A model generated the notes under the pieces. That model saw nothing but the letters and a program-made list of their open reading frames with translations. It was not told the origin of the DNA and made no database searches. Made by a program: the position numbers and the translations under genes. From Rhodococcus jostii RHA1 (GTDB lineage Bacteria; Actinomycetota; Actinomycetes; Mycobacteriales; Mycobacteriaceae): a DNA stretch of 64,000 nucleotides. The DNA is taken from assembly GCF_000014565.1 (NCBI RefSeq), contig NC_008268.1:3658001-3722000 (forward strand), in the 5' to 3' direction. Below, piece by piece: positions 1 to 9,305 of this stretch. Numbering within the stretch: the first letter of the stretch is position 1; each line of letters begins with the position of its first letter.

Positions 1-166
1 GACCGCCGTCACCGACGTCCTCCTGGCCGAACACCTCGGCAGCCGGCTCACGAAAGTCAAACTGCCGGTGGCTATTCACATCGTCGACGCACTGCCCCGC
101 AACCCCGTCGGCAAGATCGACAAACCGGGACTGCGGAGTCGCCACCGGTCTGCCGCCGTCAGCTGA
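1..166 (+). CDS. AMP-dependent acyl-CoA synthetase/ligase, C-terminal end (partial)
   Basis: Only the last 54 residues are in the window; the reading frame is open from base 2 to the TGA at 164-166. The tail carries the ANL-superfamily C-terminal pattern: a hydrophobic strand, then LPRNPVGKIDKP, which holds the catalytic lysine of the adenylation half-reaction (A10 motif). The family activates carboxylic acids with ATP and CoA. The substrate cannot be read from this piece. It lies 64 bp upstream of the DUF3556 gene on the same strand and may belong to the same lipid-related operon. Confidence 0.8.
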   Translation, partial: TAVTDVLLAEHLGSRLTKVKLPVAIHIVDALPRNPVGKIDKPGLRSRHRSAAVS

Positions 167-230
167 TCCAGTAACACCCCACACCTCGGGACGCACCCGA
201 GGCGATGCCCCCTACCCTCAGGAGCCTCCC

Positions 231-2051
231 ATGGGATTCAAGACCGGGAACTTCCCCGAAGTCGACCCCGCCACCTTCCTCGACCTCCCGTTCCGCGACC
301 GCCTGCGCGCCATGTCGACCCATTGGGTCGACTACGGTTTCGGAACCCCGAAGATGGTGCACACCATCTACATTCTCAAGCTGCTCGTCCTCTACCTCGG
401 CGTCGGTTTGACGTTGGCGACGTTCACATCCGGCCTGAACGTCCTCGACGTGGGTGCCTGGTGGAACGAGCCGATCATCTACCAGAAGCTGATCCTGTGG
501 ACGGTGCTGCTCGAAGCGGTGGGTCTCGCCGGTTCGTGGGGTCCGCTCGCCGGCCACTTCAAGCCGATGACCGGCGGCATACTGTACTGGTTGCGCCCCG
601 GGACCATCCGGCTCCCACCGTGGCCGGGGAAGGTGCCGCTCACGTCGGGCGACACCCGCACCGTCGGCGACGTCCTGATCTACGCGGCCGTGCTGGTCAA
701 CATCGTTGTTGCGCTGATACTTCCGGGGGTACATACGTCTTCGATCGACGCGGCCATCACCGACAACTCCGGACTCGTCCGCCCCGCGGTGCTGTTTCCG
801 CTGATCGCGCTGCTGGTGCTGATCGGTCTGCGCGACAAGGTCATCTTCATCGCGGCCCGCAGCGAGCAGTACCTGCCCGCGATCGTGTTCTTCGGTGTCC
901 TTCCGTTCGTAGACATGATCGTCGCGCTGAAGCTGCTGATCGTCTCGGTGTGGGTCGGGGCGGGCGTCTCCAAGCTCGGACACCACTTCTCGATGGTGGT
1001 GCCGCCGATGCTGAGCAACACCCCGTGGATGCCGTTCAAGAAGATCAAGCGCGCCCACTACCGCAACTTCCCCGAGGACCTGCGGCCGTCGATCGTCGCC
1101 GGTGGCGTGGCCCACGTGCTCGGGACGGTCGTGGAGGTGGTGACCCCGCTGGTGCTGCTGTTCTCCACCAACCGCACGCTGACGCTGCTCGCGGTCGTGC
1201 TGATGGTCGCGTTCCACCTGTTCATCCTGTCCACGTTCCCGCTGGCGGTACCGCTCGAGTGGAACCTGCTGTTCGCCTACGCGTCGATTTTCCTGTTCCT
1301 CGGATTCCCCGCCTGGGACGGATACGGCGTCGCCGACATGTCCTCGGTGTGGCTGACCGCGGTGATCGTAGCCGCCCTGGTGTTCTTCCCGATCCTCGGC
1401 AACCTGCGCCCCGACCTCGTCTCGTTCCTGCCGTCGATGCGTCAGTACGCAGGCAACTGGGCGTCCGCCACCTGGGCCTTCGCGCCGGGCGCCGAGGAGA
1501 AGCTCGACGAGCACATCGTCCGTCCCAGCAAGAACACGCGCACCCAGCTGCTGGCCACCTACCCGCCCGAGGTCGCGGACGTCGTGATGCACCAGCTGCT
1601 CGGCTGGCGGTCGATGCACAGCCAGGGGCGAGCGTTGTTCTCGCTGATGATGCGCCACCTCGGCGACGACATCGACACCTACTCGCTGCGCGAGGCCGAG
1701 TTCAGCTGCAACTCGCTGGTGGCGTTCAACTTCGGTGACGGTCACCTGCACAACGAGTTCCTGATCGCCGCACTCCAGCGGCGCTGCAACTTCGCGCCCG
1801 GCGAGTTCGTCGTCGCCTGGATCGAATCGCAGCCCATCCACAAGGGCACTCAGCAGTACAAGGTGATCGACGCCGCGCTCGGTGTCATCGAGCGGGGAAC
1901 GTACAAGGTGTCCGACGCGATCAACGAACAGCCGTGGCTGCCGAACGGTCCCATTCCGTTCGACGTGCAGTGGACACTGGACGGAGACGGCTCGAACGTG
2001 CGGACGCGGGAGGCGAAGATGCAGAAGACAGATCTGGTGGTGCGGCCGTGA
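231..2051 (+). CDS. DUF3556 polytopic membrane protein
   Basis: A 606-residue protein that I recognise as the DUF3556 family of mycolate-containing actinobacteria; its function is not established. The N-terminal two thirds hold many hydrophobic segments (about residues 45-70, 95-110, 145-170, 180-200, 220-245, 295-315, 320-345, 350-370 and 380-395). The last 200 residues are soluble and carry the family-typical stretch FGDGHLHNEF. The ATG at 231 follows an AGGAG box 6-8 bases upstream. It overlaps the next gene by 4 bp (GTGA), so the two are probably translationally coupled. An acyl-CoA ligase before it and a carotenoid/lipid-type oxidoreductase after it suggest an envelope-lipid role; that is inference. 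Confidence 0.85.
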   Translation: MGFKTGNFPEVDPATFLDLPFRDRLRAMSTHWVDYGFGTPKMVHTIYILKLLVLYLGVGLTLATFTSGLNVLDVGAWWNEPIIYQKLILWTVLLEAVGLAGSWGPLAGHFKPMTGGILYWLRPGTIRLPPWPGKVPLTSGDTRTVGDVLIYAAVLVNIVVALILPGVHTSSIDAAITDNSGLVRPAVLFPLIALLVLIGLRDKVIFIAARSEQYLPAIVFFGVLPFVDMIVALKLLIVSVWVGAGVSKLGHHFSMVVPPMLSNTPWMPFKKIKRAHYRNFPEDLRPSIVAGGVAHVLGTVVEVVTPLVLLFSTNRTLTLLAVVLMVAFHLFILSTFPLAVPLEWNLLFAYASIFLFLGFPAWDGYGVADMSSVWLTAVIVAALVFFPILGNLRPDLVSFLPSMRQYAGNWASATWAFAPGAEEKLDEHIVRPSKNTRTQLLATYPPEVADVVMHQLLGWRSMHSQGRALFSLMMRHLGDDIDTYSLREAEFSCNSLVAFNFGDGHLHNEFLIAALQRRCNFAPGEFVVAWIESQPIHKGTQQYKVIDAALGVIERGTYKVSDAINEQPWLPNGPIPFDVQWTLDGDGSNVRTREAKMQKTDLVVRP

Positions 2052-3481
2052 CCACCGCAGTCGTGGTCGGCAGCGGGCCCAACGGGCTCGCTGCCGCGGT
2101 CCACCTCGCCCGGCACGGCGTCGACGTCCAGGTCCTCGAGGCCGCCGACACCATCGGCGGCGGCACCCGCTCCGGCGAACTCACCGTCCCCGGACTGCTG
2201 CACGACGAGTGCTCCGCGTTCCACCCGATGGGCGCCGGGTCGCCGTATCTGCAGACCCTCGACCTCGGCCGGTACGGCTTGACGTGGAAGTGGCCGGAGA
2301 TCGACTGCGCCCACCCCCTCGACTCCGGTGAGGCGGGATTGCTGCACCGGTCGGTCGCGGCCACCGCCGCCGGACTCGGCGACGACGGCGCGCGCTGGCA
2401 GCGCATGTTCGGCGGACTCGCCGACGGCTTCGACGACCTCGCCGCCGACCTCATGCGTCCGATCGCGAACGTGCCCCGGCACCCGCTGCGGCTCGCGAGC
2501 TTCGGGCCCCGGGCCCTGCTCCCGGCCGCGGTGACGGCCCGCTGGTGGCGCACCGACAAGGCGCGAGCACTGTTCGGCGGCGCCGCCGCCCACGCCTACT
2601 ACCGCCTCGACCGGCCCGCGACGTCCGCGGTCGGGATGATGATCATCGCCGCCGGGCACCGCTACGGGTGGCCGGTCGCCGAGGGCGGATCGCAGTCGAT
2701 CACCGGTGCACTCGCTGCCCTGCTGACCGACCGGGGCGGCAAGATCACCACCGGTGTCCACGTCCGCGAGTGGAACGAACTCCCGCCCGCCGACGTCGTC
2801 CTGCTGGACGTCGCGCCGTCCGCCGCGCTCGGCATCCTGGGCGCCCGCCTGCCCGACCGGGTGGCCCGTGCGTACCGGCGATTCAAGCACGCGCCCGCCG
2901 CGTTCAAGGTCGACTTCGCCATCCAGGGCGGGGTGCCGTGGGCCGATCCCGAATGCGGACGCGCCGGAACCGTCCACCTGGGTGGCAGTTTCGCCGAGAT
3001 CGCGGCCGCTGAGCGTGACGTCGCGGCGGGGCGGATGCCGGAGCGGCCGTTCGTGCTCCTCGGTCAGCAGTACCTCGCCGATCCCGGTCGGTCGAACGGC
3101 GATCTGCACCCGCTGTACGCGTACGCCCATGTCCCACACGGCTACACGGGCGACGCGACGGAGGCGATCACCGCACAGATCGAGCGATTCGCGCCCGGCT
3201 TCCGGCAGCGCATCGTCGCCACGGTCAGCAGCGGACCGGCGCGTCTGGCCGCGTCGAATCCCAATTACGTCGGCGGCGACATCATCGGCGGCGCCAACAC
3301 CGAAACGCAGGTGGTGCTGCGCCCGCGCATCGCCCTCGACCCGTACAGCACCGGGATCCCCGGCACGTACCTGTGTTCGGCCTCCACACCGCCCGGCGCC
3401 GGGGCACACGGGATGTGCGGGTACAACGCGGCGCAATCGGCTCTGCGCTATCTGCGAAAGGGAGGAGGGGACGTGCTGTGA
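2048..3481 (+). CDS. Phytoene-dehydrogenase-like FAD-dependent oxidoreductase
   Basis: A 477-residue flavoprotein. The N-terminus has a Rossmann dinucleotide-binding motif (VVVGSGPNGLAAAVHLA) followed by an acidic residue at the end of strand 2, typical of the NAD(P)/FAD amine-oxidase and phytoene-desaturase superfamily (CrtI-like). Near the C-terminus, SASTPPGAGAHGMCGYNAA is the conserved flavin-contacting segment of this family. Start is GTG at 2048, overlapping the DUF3556 stop by 4 bp; an upstream in-frame ATG would lie inside DUF3556 coding sequence. The substrate is unknown: actinobacterial relatives are annotated as NAD(P)/FAD-dependent oxidoreductases and need not act on carotenoids. 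The stop overlaps the start of the downstream PucR-type gene, so genes 231-4791 look like one transcript. Confidence 0.85.
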   Translation: MTTAVVVGSGPNGLAAAVHLARHGVDVQVLEAADTIGGGTRSGELTVPGLLHDECSAFHPMGAGSPYLQTLDLGRYGLTWKWPEIDCAHPLDSGEAGLLHRSVAATAAGLGDDGARWQRMFGGLADGFDDLAADLMRPIANVPRHPLRLASFGPRALLPAAVTARWWRTDKARALFGGAAAHAYYRLDRPATSAVGMMIIAAGHRYGWPVAEGGSQSITGALAALLTDRGGKITTGVHVREWNELPPADVVLLDVAPSAALGILGARLPDRVARAYRRFKHAPAAFKVDFAIQGGVPWADPECGRAGTVHLGGSFAEIAAAERDVAAGRMPERPFVLLGQQYLADPGRSNGDLHPLYAYAHVPHGYTGDATEAITAQIERFAPGFRQRIVATVSSGPARLAASNPNYVGGDIIGGANTETQVVLRPRIALDPYSTGIPGTYLCSASTPPGAGAHGMCGYNAAQSALRYLRKGGGDVL

Positions 3482-4791
3482 GCAGTCCCGCCCCCGGCGA
3501 CCGCGGCGCCGGTGCCAGGCGCCGCATGGCGCGGGTGCCCGCGATGGCGGAGGCCGAGGTCCTCGACATCGTCGCCGGCGTCGCCCGGAAACTCGATGCG
3601 CGGCAGGCGGAGATCACCCGCACGATGAGCGCGCTGCTCGCACACGAGATCGACCAACTCGACGAAGACCCGCAACTCGTCGAACTGCTCGAGGCGAGCG
3701 TGAACGGCAACGTCTCGACGATCGTGCACGTCCTCGCCAACGACATTCCCGTCGATCACTTGCAGCCCACCACCGCCGCCGTGGAGTATGCGCTGCGACT
3801 GGCGCAACGCGACGTGTCGTCGAACTCGCTGGTCCGCGCGTATCACATGGGCCAGGACGACCTCATCAAGATCTGCTACGACGAAGTCAGCGCCCTCCAA
3901 CTGTCCGGACCGCTGACCCTCGCTGTGCTCAAACATATTTCGGAGGTCGTGTACAGCTACATCGACTGGATCACCCTTTACGTGTTCGACGCCTACGAGC
4001 AGGAACGCCGGCGGTGGCTGGGTGCCCGCGGCAACGTCCACTCGTCGACCATCCACACCCTCCTCACCGGAACGGGCAACGACGGCTCCGCGTTCGAGGC
4101 CGAGACCCACTACCGGCTCGAGCAGACGCACGTCGCGATGATCCTGTGGTCCACCGGTTCCGACACCGAGGCGAGCCTCAACGCACTCGACCACTACGTC
4201 CGGGACCTCGCCCACCACCTCGCCACCGACTCCGCGCCCATCGTCACCGCCATTGACCGCCGAACACTGTGGGCCTGGCTGCCTTTCGGCCGCCGGAAGC
4301 CCATCCTCGACACCACCGAACTCGCCGCGGCCATGCCCGCGAACCCGGGCATCCGGACTGCGATCGGCCTGCCCGCGTCCGGGATCGCGGGATTCCGGCG
4401 GTCGCACGAACAAGCGCACGCCGCCTACTCCGTCGCCACCGTGCCCCACACCCCGGCCCGGCCGATCGTCGGCTTCGGCGACCGCGGCGTCGCCGTCGTC
4501 TCGCTCCTCGCCGAGAACCTGGACTCCACCCGGGCCTGGGTATGGGAGGTCCTCGGCCCACTCGCGGAGAACACCGACCAGGCCGCGACACTGCGGACCA
4601 CGCTCAGCACCTACTTCGCGACCGGCGAAAGCCACCTCCACACCGCCCAGCAGATGAACCTCCACCGCAACACCGTCAAATACCGCATCACCAAAGCCCT
4701 CGGCGACCCCGCCACCGGCACACACAGCAAGCTGGATCTCGCACTCGCCCTGCAGGTGTGCGAATTCCTCGGTCCGACGGTGCTGAAGTAG
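3478..4791 (+). CDS. PucR/CdaR-type helix-turn-helix regulator
   Basis: A 437-residue transcription factor. The C-terminal 70 residues contain the PucR-type HTH (about residues 380-425: HTAQQMNLHRNTVKYRI), and a GGDEF-like regulatory segment lies in the middle. The N-terminal ~180 residues are helical and resemble the sensor half found in many actinobacterial relatives. Start is chosen as GTG 3478, preceded by GGGAGGAGGGG and overlapping the upstream stop by 4 bp; the longer in-frame ORF from 3373 would intrude into the oxidoreductase gene. Being last in the three-gene transcript, it probably regulates that operon. It ends at a palindromic repeat. Confidence 0.85.
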   Translation: MSSPAPGDRGAGARRRMARVPAMAEAEVLDIVAGVARKLDARQAEITRTMSALLAHEIDQLDEDPQLVELLEASVNGNVSTIVHVLANDIPVDHLQPTTAAVEYALRLAQRDVSSNSLVRAYHMGQDDLIKICYDEVSALQLSGPLTLAVLKHISEVVYSYIDWITLYVFDAYEQERRRWLGARGNVHSSTIHTLLTGTGNDGSAFEAETHYRLEQTHVAMILWSTGSDTEASLNALDHYVRDLAHHLATDSAPIVTAIDRRTLWAWLPFGRRKPILDTTELAAAMPANPGIRTAIGLPASGIAGFRRSHEQAHAAYSVATVPHTPARPIVGFGDRGVAVVSLLAENLDSTRAWVWEVLGPLAENTDQAATLRTTLSTYFATGESHLHTAQQMNLHRNTVKYRITKALGDPATGTHSKLDLALALQVCEFLGPTVLK

Positions 4792-4860
4792 GCGCTTCGC
4801 GCCTGTGCGTGGTTGACGAGTCTCAGGACTCCTTAACCACGCACGGGCGGCGGAGCCGCG
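4791..4860. repeat. Palindromic intergenic repeat, family 1, copy A
   Basis: A nested inverted repeat. The outer arms are a GC-rich GGCGCTTCGCGCC block and a degenerate counterpart GGCGGCGGAGCCGC. The inner arms are GTGCGTGGTT...GAGTC and GACTC...AACCACGCAC around a short CAG-type loop. The same element recurs near 5348, 11967, 20629 and 24289. This copy begins at the stop codon of the PucR-type gene. It probably acts as a transcription terminator and RNA-stabilising hairpin, though it lacks a U-tract. It is the only copy not lying between two convergent intact genes, because a broken gene follows it. Confidence 0.8.
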
Positions 4861-4871
4861 AGCGCAATGGA

Positions 4872-5347
4872 TCCGTCTCGCTGTGGTGGCGGGTGGAATC
4901 GTCGTCGGCTTCCCGCTCCTCACGTCGTTCGCCCTGACGACTGCGCCCGCCAGTCACGGTGCTGTCGTCATCGCGCTGCTGCCGGCGGCGACCGCGGTCA
5001 CGGCTGTTGTCCGCGGCAAAGAGCCTCCGCCGCGGTCGGATACGCGAACTCGGCGCATGGCAGACGGTGTCCTGGGCTCTGATGGTCGCCGCGCCGCTGA
5101 TGATCGCCCTGACAGTCATTTCGGCGATCCGGCAGCCGCCAACCGGGTCACCGATCGAGTGGGCGGCGTTCGCCTACCTGGGCGTGGTGAGAGCACGTTC
5201 CTCGGATTCTTCGCCTGGTACCGCGGGCTCGCGATCGGGCCGATGGCACAGGTCAGCCAGGTCCAACTGGTCCAACCCGTGCAGACCATCTCCTGGGCGG
5301 CCCTGCTGCTGCGTGAACAACTCACCTGGGCCACCGTCCGAGTTCGA
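4872..5347 (+). pseudogene. EamA/DMT-family exporter remnant
   Basis: A drug/metabolite transporter fragment is recognisable but spread over two frames. Frame 2 from about 4872 to 5020 reads VAGGIVVGFPLLTSFAL and onward to VVRGKE. Frame 3 from about 5030 to 5190 reads RELGAWQTVSWALMVAAPLM and a GSPIEWAAFAYLGVV helix. Frame 2 resumes from about 5190 with FLGFFAWYRGLAIGPMAQVS and LVQPVQTISWAALLL. At least two frameshifts are needed, the N-terminal half of a normal ~300-residue EamA protein is missing, and the C-terminus runs into repeat copy B. It is bracketed by two copies of the family 1 repeat. Not expected to be functional. Confidence 0.8.
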
Positions 5348-5417
5348 GGGCGCTTCGCGCCCGTGCGCGGTTGAGGAGTCCAGAGACTCGTCAAGCACGC
5401 ACGGGCGGCGGAGCCGC
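5348..5417. repeat. Palindromic intergenic repeat, family 1, copy B
   Basis: Same architecture as the copy at 4791: GGGCGCTTCGCGCCC, then an inner stem GTGCGCGGTT...GAGTCCAGAGACTC...AAGCACGCAC, then GGGCGGCGGAGCCGCC. It lies between the EamA remnant (plus strand) and the AidB-like gene (minus strand) and abuts the AidB stop at 5418-5420. It probably terminates transcription from both sides. Confidence 0.8.
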
Positions 5418-7109
5418 CTATGCCCGACCGAGGATGGACCCGAGGTCGGCGGACGTGGAGAGGGTGCCGTATTCGTGAGTACGGTCCGGGCCCAGGCGGG
5501 CATCGATGAAGGTGTCGGCGACGGCGGCGGGTGAGAAGCGGGTCAGTAGCGACGCCTGAAGTGCGAGGGCCATCGATTCGACGACCGTGCGGGCGCGCGA
5601 CTGTGCGCGGGCCGGGTCCTCGGTGGCGAGTTCGCCGAGCTGACGACGGACCCGGTCGAGGTGCTCGTCCAGCACCGCGTTGCTGCCGCGGGCCAGGTTC
5701 ACCTCGGCGTCGAATGCGGCGACGCTGTCGGGTTCGCGGGTCATCGCGCGCAGGACGTCGAGGGCGATGACGTTGCCCGACCCCTCCCACACGGCCATGA
5801 CGGGCTGCTCCCGGTAGCGGCGGGCGAGCGGGAAGTCCTCGGTGTACCCGTTGCCGCCCAGGCATTCCAGTGCCTCGTACGCGTGGTGCGGGCCGCGCTT
5901 GCAGATCCAGTACTTCGCGACCGCGGTCGCGAGCCGGCGGAAGCTGCGTTCCTGCTCGCTCGCGTCCTCGTCGTGGGCGCGAGCGAGGCGCAGCGCGGTG
6001 ACGGTGGCCGCCTCCGACTCCAGCGCCAGGTCGGCCAGCACCGACGTCATCGCCGGCTGATCGGCCAGGACCTTCCCGAACGCCGAGCGGTGCCGGGCGT
6101 GCCACACCGCCTCCGCGACGGACTGCCGCATGCCCGCGGTGCTGCCGAGCACGCAGTCGAGGCGGGTGCGCGCGACCATCTCGATGATGGTGCGGACGCC
6201 GCGCCCCGGTTCGCCGACCATGACGCCGACGGTGCCGTCGAGTTCGATCTCGGACGACGCGTTGGACTTGTTGCCCAGCTTGTTCTTCAGCCGCTGGATG
6301 CGAAAGACGTTGCGGGTGCCGTCCGGGAGGATGCGGGGCAGCAGGAAGCACGAGAGCCCCTCGCCACCTGCACCTTCCGCCTGCGCGAGGACGAGGAACG
6401 CGTCGGACATCGGGGCCGAGCAGAACCACTTGTGCCCGGTCAGCAGGTAGTCGGCGCCGGGGCCGCCGCGTCCGGCGGGTTTCGCGACGGTGGTGTTGGC
6501 CCGGACGTCGGAGCCGCCCTGCTTCTCCGTCATGGACATGCCGAAGATCGCGGACGCCTTGCCGGGTGCGTCGAGTTCGGGGGTGTAGCTGCGGGACAGT
6601 GCGCGCGGCTTCCAGATCGCGGCGACGTCGGGTTGCAGGTCGAGGGAGGGGATGGCGGCGTTGGTCATCGAGATCGGGCAGGAGTGTCCGGGTTCGATCT
6701 GCGCGAACATCATGAATGCCGCTGCGCGCGCGACGTTCGCGCCGGGCTTGGGGTCGGCCCAGGCCGACGTGTGCGCCCCGTGCGCGACGGCCGCGGAGAT
6801 GATCCGGTGATACGCGGGGTGGTATTCGACCTCGTCGATCCGGTTGCCCCAGCGGTCGAACGTCTTCAGTTCGGGGATGATCGTGTTGGCGAGTTCGGCG
6901 TCGTGCTGGAACGTGGCACTGCCGACGAGTGCGCCGATGCCGGTGAGTTCGCCGGTGGCCCAGCCGGCGTCGTGGCGGCGAACCCCCTCGGACAGCACCG
7001 TGTCGAGGGTGAACTCGTTGACGTCGGTGCGGGGCACCGACTGGTTGAGCACGGTGTGCGTCCGGTGGGGTGCGGGATGGGTGACGTTCGTTTCGGAAAA
7101 AGTAGTCAT
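5418..7109 (-). CDS. AidB-like acyl-CoA dehydrogenase
   Basis: A 563-residue acyl-CoA dehydrogenase of the AidB subgroup, longer than the ~380-residue beta-oxidation type. The flavin-binding signature GMSMTEKQGGSDVRANTT (about residues 193-210) matches the AidB pattern, and LECLGGNGYTEDFPLARRYRE near residue 430 is the typical C-terminal helical-domain motif. AidB proteins bind FAD and in E. coli are linked to alkylation stress; their acyl-CoA substrate is unclear. Here the gene is 18 bp downstream of an acyl-CoA ligase, so a role in degrading an acyl-CoA made by that ligase is more likely than DNA protection (inference). Start ATG 7109. It forms one operon with the ligase and the TetR gene. 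Confidence 0.88.
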   Translation of the reverse strand: MTTFSETNVTHPAPHRTHTVLNQSVPRTDVNEFTLDTVLSEGVRRHDAGWATGELTGIGALVGSATFQHDAELANTIIPELKTFDRWGNRIDEVEYHPAYHRIISAAVAHGAHTSAWADPKPGANVARAAAFMMFAQIEPGHSCPISMTNAAIPSLDLQPDVAAIWKPRALSRSYTPELDAPGKASAIFGMSMTEKQGGSDVRANTTVAKPAGRGGPGADYLLTGHKWFCSAPMSDAFLVLAQAEGAGGEGLSCFLLPRILPDGTRNVFRIQRLKNKLGNKSNASSEIELDGTVGVMVGEPGRGVRTIIEMVARTRLDCVLGSTAGMRQSVAEAVWHARHRSAFGKVLADQPAMTSVLADLALESEAATVTALRLARAHDEDASEQERSFRRLATAVAKYWICKRGPHHAYEALECLGGNGYTEDFPLARRYREQPVMAVWEGSGNVIALDVLRAMTREPDSVAAFDAEVNLARGSNAVLDEHLDRVRRQLGELATEDPARAQSRARTVVESMALALQASLLTRFSPAAVADTFIDARLGPDRTHEYGTLSTSADLGSILGRA

Positions 7110-7127
7110 GGCAGTGTCTTTCGTGAG

Positions 7128-8633
7128 TCAGCTCGCGGAGCGGATCAGGTGCTTCTGGATCTTGCCGGTGGGGGTGCGGGGCAGCACGTTGGCGAACACG
7201 TAGTCGCGGGGAATCTTGTAGCGCGCCAGCTTGTCCGACAGGTAGTCGCGGATGTCGTCGGCACCCACGACGTCCGGTTCGCGCCACACGACGTGCGCGA
7301 CGACGGTCTCACCCCACTCGGGGTGCGGCCGGCCCACCACCGCGACGTCCACGACGTCGGGATGGCCGGAGATGGCGTCCTCGACTTCCTTGGAATAGAC
7401 GTTCTCGCCGCCGGTGATGATCATGTCTTTCGCCCGGTCGACGATGAAGAGGTAGCCGTCGTCGTCCTTGCGTGCGAGATCGCCTGTGCGGTACCAGCCG
7501 CCGTCGGCGAACACGGCTGCGGTGGCGGCGGGATCGTCGAGGTAGCCCTGCATCACGGTCTCGGTGCGTAGCCAGATCTCGCCGATCTCCCCGGCGGGCA
7601 CGTCGGCGCCGTCGGGGCCGGCCAGGCGCATGTCGACGCCGGCGAGCGCCGCCCGGCCGATCGAACCGGCCTTCGCGAGCTGTTCCTCCGGGTAGAGGAC
7701 GGCCCCGACGGGACCCGTCTCCGTCATCCCGTACACCTGGTAGAAGCGGGTGGTCCGGTACGACTCGACGAGTCGGCGCGCCACGTCGGCGCCGATCGGG
7801 CCGCCGCCGTAGAGCCAGGCCCGGACGCTGGACAGGTCGTGGTCGGCGAAGTCCGGCACCGCATTCTGTGCCGTGGTGTAGATGACCGGCGGACCGAAGC
7901 ACAGCGTGATGCGTTGCTGCTGTACCGCTTCCAGGAAGTGGACGGGGTGGTACTCGCGGACGAGCACGACGGTGCCGCCCATGTAGAGCGTCGCCATCAG
8001 CCAGTTGTTGAGCGGCGACGCGTGCCAGATCGGGACGGCCATCAGTAGTCGCTCTTCGCGGGTGATCGACAGACCGAGGGCCGCCGTAGTCGCCACGAGC
8101 ACGACGTTGCGGTGGCTGTGCACGCAGCCCTTGGGCGCGCCGGTGGTGCCGGACGTGTAGAGGATTTCCGCGGGGTCGTTCTCGTCGAGGTCGATGCCGT
8201 CGATGCCGTCCAGGTCCGCGATCGCGTCGTCGAAGAAGGTGTGGCCCGCCACGGCGGTGTCGGTGGACAGCAGCTGCACCGGCGTCTCGAGCCGCTCGAT
8301 CACGGGTGCGAGTTCGCCGTCGAAGACGCACACCTTCACCCGCGCGTGCCGCAGGATGTAGTCGACCTCGGGTGCCTGCATCTTGTGGTTGACCGGAACC
8401 ACCACCGCGCCGATGCGCCAGGCGCCGAGCATCGCGTAGACGAATCCGGGGGTGTTGAAGCACATGAGAGCGACGCGGTCACCGTGCTCGACCCCCAGTG
8501 TCCGCAGCAGGGCGGCGGCCCGGCGGCTACCGTCCTGCACGGAACCATACGTATGGTCGCGGCCCTGGAAATGGAGAAACGCCTTGTCGGGGGTCTTCCG
8601 GACGTTGCTGTCGAATACGCGAACGATGTTCAT
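7128..8633 (-). CDS. AMP-dependent acyl-CoA synthetase
   Basis: A 501-residue ANL-superfamily ligase of normal length. The phosphate-binding loop ILYTSGTTGAPKG (about residues 156-168), the YGMTETG core motif (about 299), YRTGDLARKD (about 386) and the C-terminal catalytic-lysine motif PRTPTGKIQK are all present. It activates a carboxylic acid to its CoA thioester through an acyl-adenylate. The chain length or aromatic character of the substrate cannot be read. It sits 23 bp downstream of a TetR repressor gene and 18 bp upstream of the AidB-like dehydrogenase, a typical arrangement for an inducible acid-degradation operon. ATG 8633 is preceded by a purine-rich AGGAGCGCG box. Confidence 0.9.
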   Translation of the reverse strand: MNIVRVFDSNVRKTPDKAFLHFQGRDHTYGSVQDGSRRAAALLRTLGVEHGDRVALMCFNTPGFVYAMLGAWRIGAVVVPVNHKMQAPEVDYILRHARVKVCVFDGELAPVIERLETPVQLLSTDTAVAGHTFFDDAIADLDGIDGIDLDENDPAEILYTSGTTGAPKGCVHSHRNVVLVATTAALGLSITREERLLMAVPIWHASPLNNWLMATLYMGGTVVLVREYHPVHFLEAVQQQRITLCFGPPVIYTTAQNAVPDFADHDLSSVRAWLYGGGPIGADVARRLVESYRTTRFYQVYGMTETGPVGAVLYPEEQLAKAGSIGRAALAGVDMRLAGPDGADVPAGEIGEIWLRTETVMQGYLDDPAATAAVFADGGWYRTGDLARKDDDGYLFIVDRAKDMIITGGENVYSKEVEDAISGHPDVVDVAVVGRPHPEWGETVVAHVVWREPDVVGADDIRDYLSDKLARYKIPRDYVFANVLPRTPTGKIQKHLIRSAS

Positions 8634-8656
8634 CGCGCTCCTTGGAGAAGAGAAGT

Positions 8657-9292
8657 TCAGTCGATGGAGGTGTTGCGGACGGTCTCGGGGATCTGCAGGT
8701 TCGCGAAGATGACGGCGACGGCCTCCTCGAGCGAGTAGCCGAAGCTCTCACCGGTGGCGGTCTTCTGGATCACCAGTCCGAAGATTGCCGACCAGAACGC
8801 CTTCGATTCGACGTCGATGCCGGCGCGCAGTTGCCACCCGGTTCGCATCAGGGTGCGGATCAGCGCGACCTCGCCCGACGAGTGCAGAGTGCGGAGGGTG
8901 TCGGTGATGAGATCGCGCAGTTCGCTGCGACGTCCCGTCATCAGCATCGCCGACGTGAAGAGTTCGACGCTGGGGGCGCCGGGTCCGAGCAGGGAGCCGA
9001 CGAGTTTCTCCGTGTAGTCGCCGACGGTCTCCGCGGTGGCCGCGTCGTCCTCGGCCCGCTTGCCGGCGCGCAGCACGGCAGCACACGCGACCTCGACGAA
9101 GAGTCGTTCCTTGGAACCGTAGTAATAGGTGACCTGGTTGGGGTGCGCCCCGGCGGCGGCGCAGATCTGCGTGATCGGGACGCCCTCGCCGTGCTCGAGA
9201 AACAGTTCGGTGGCGGCGGTGAACAGGGCGTCGCGGGTCTGACGACCGGACTCCCGGGTCGCTCGCGCTGCTCGGCCCGTCTGCGGCACCAT
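8657..9292 (-). CDS. TetR-family transcriptional regulator
   Basis: A 211-residue repressor. The N-terminal HTH reads TRDALFTAATELFLEHGEGVPITQICAAAGAHPNQVTYYYGSKERLF, with the canonical TetR YYYGSKE recognition end; the rest is an all-helical ligand domain. Start is ATG 9292 (MVPQTGRAA). The longer ORF starting at 9352 would translate through the operator palindromes and is rejected. It is the first gene of the operon with the acyl-CoA ligase and AidB-like dehydrogenase, and two perfect palindromes lie directly upstream. Autorepression relieved by an acyl-CoA or acid ligand is likely (inference). Confidence 0.88.
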   Translation of the reverse strand: MVPQTGRAARATRESGRQTRDALFTAATELFLEHGEGVPITQICAAAGAHPNQVTYYYGSKERLFVEVACAAVLRAGKRAEDDAATAETVGDYTEKLVGSLLGPGAPSVELFTSAMLMTGRRSELRDLITDTLRTLHSSGEVALIRTLMRTGWQLRAGIDVESKAFWSAIFGLVIQKTATGESFGYSLEEAVAVIFANLQIPETVRNTSID

Positions 9293-9305
9293 GACTGCTC
9301 CCACT

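Noticed and set aside
4883..5374. Intact EamA transporter gene
   Set aside because: Homology jumps between frames at least twice and both ends are missing, so it is a pseudogene.
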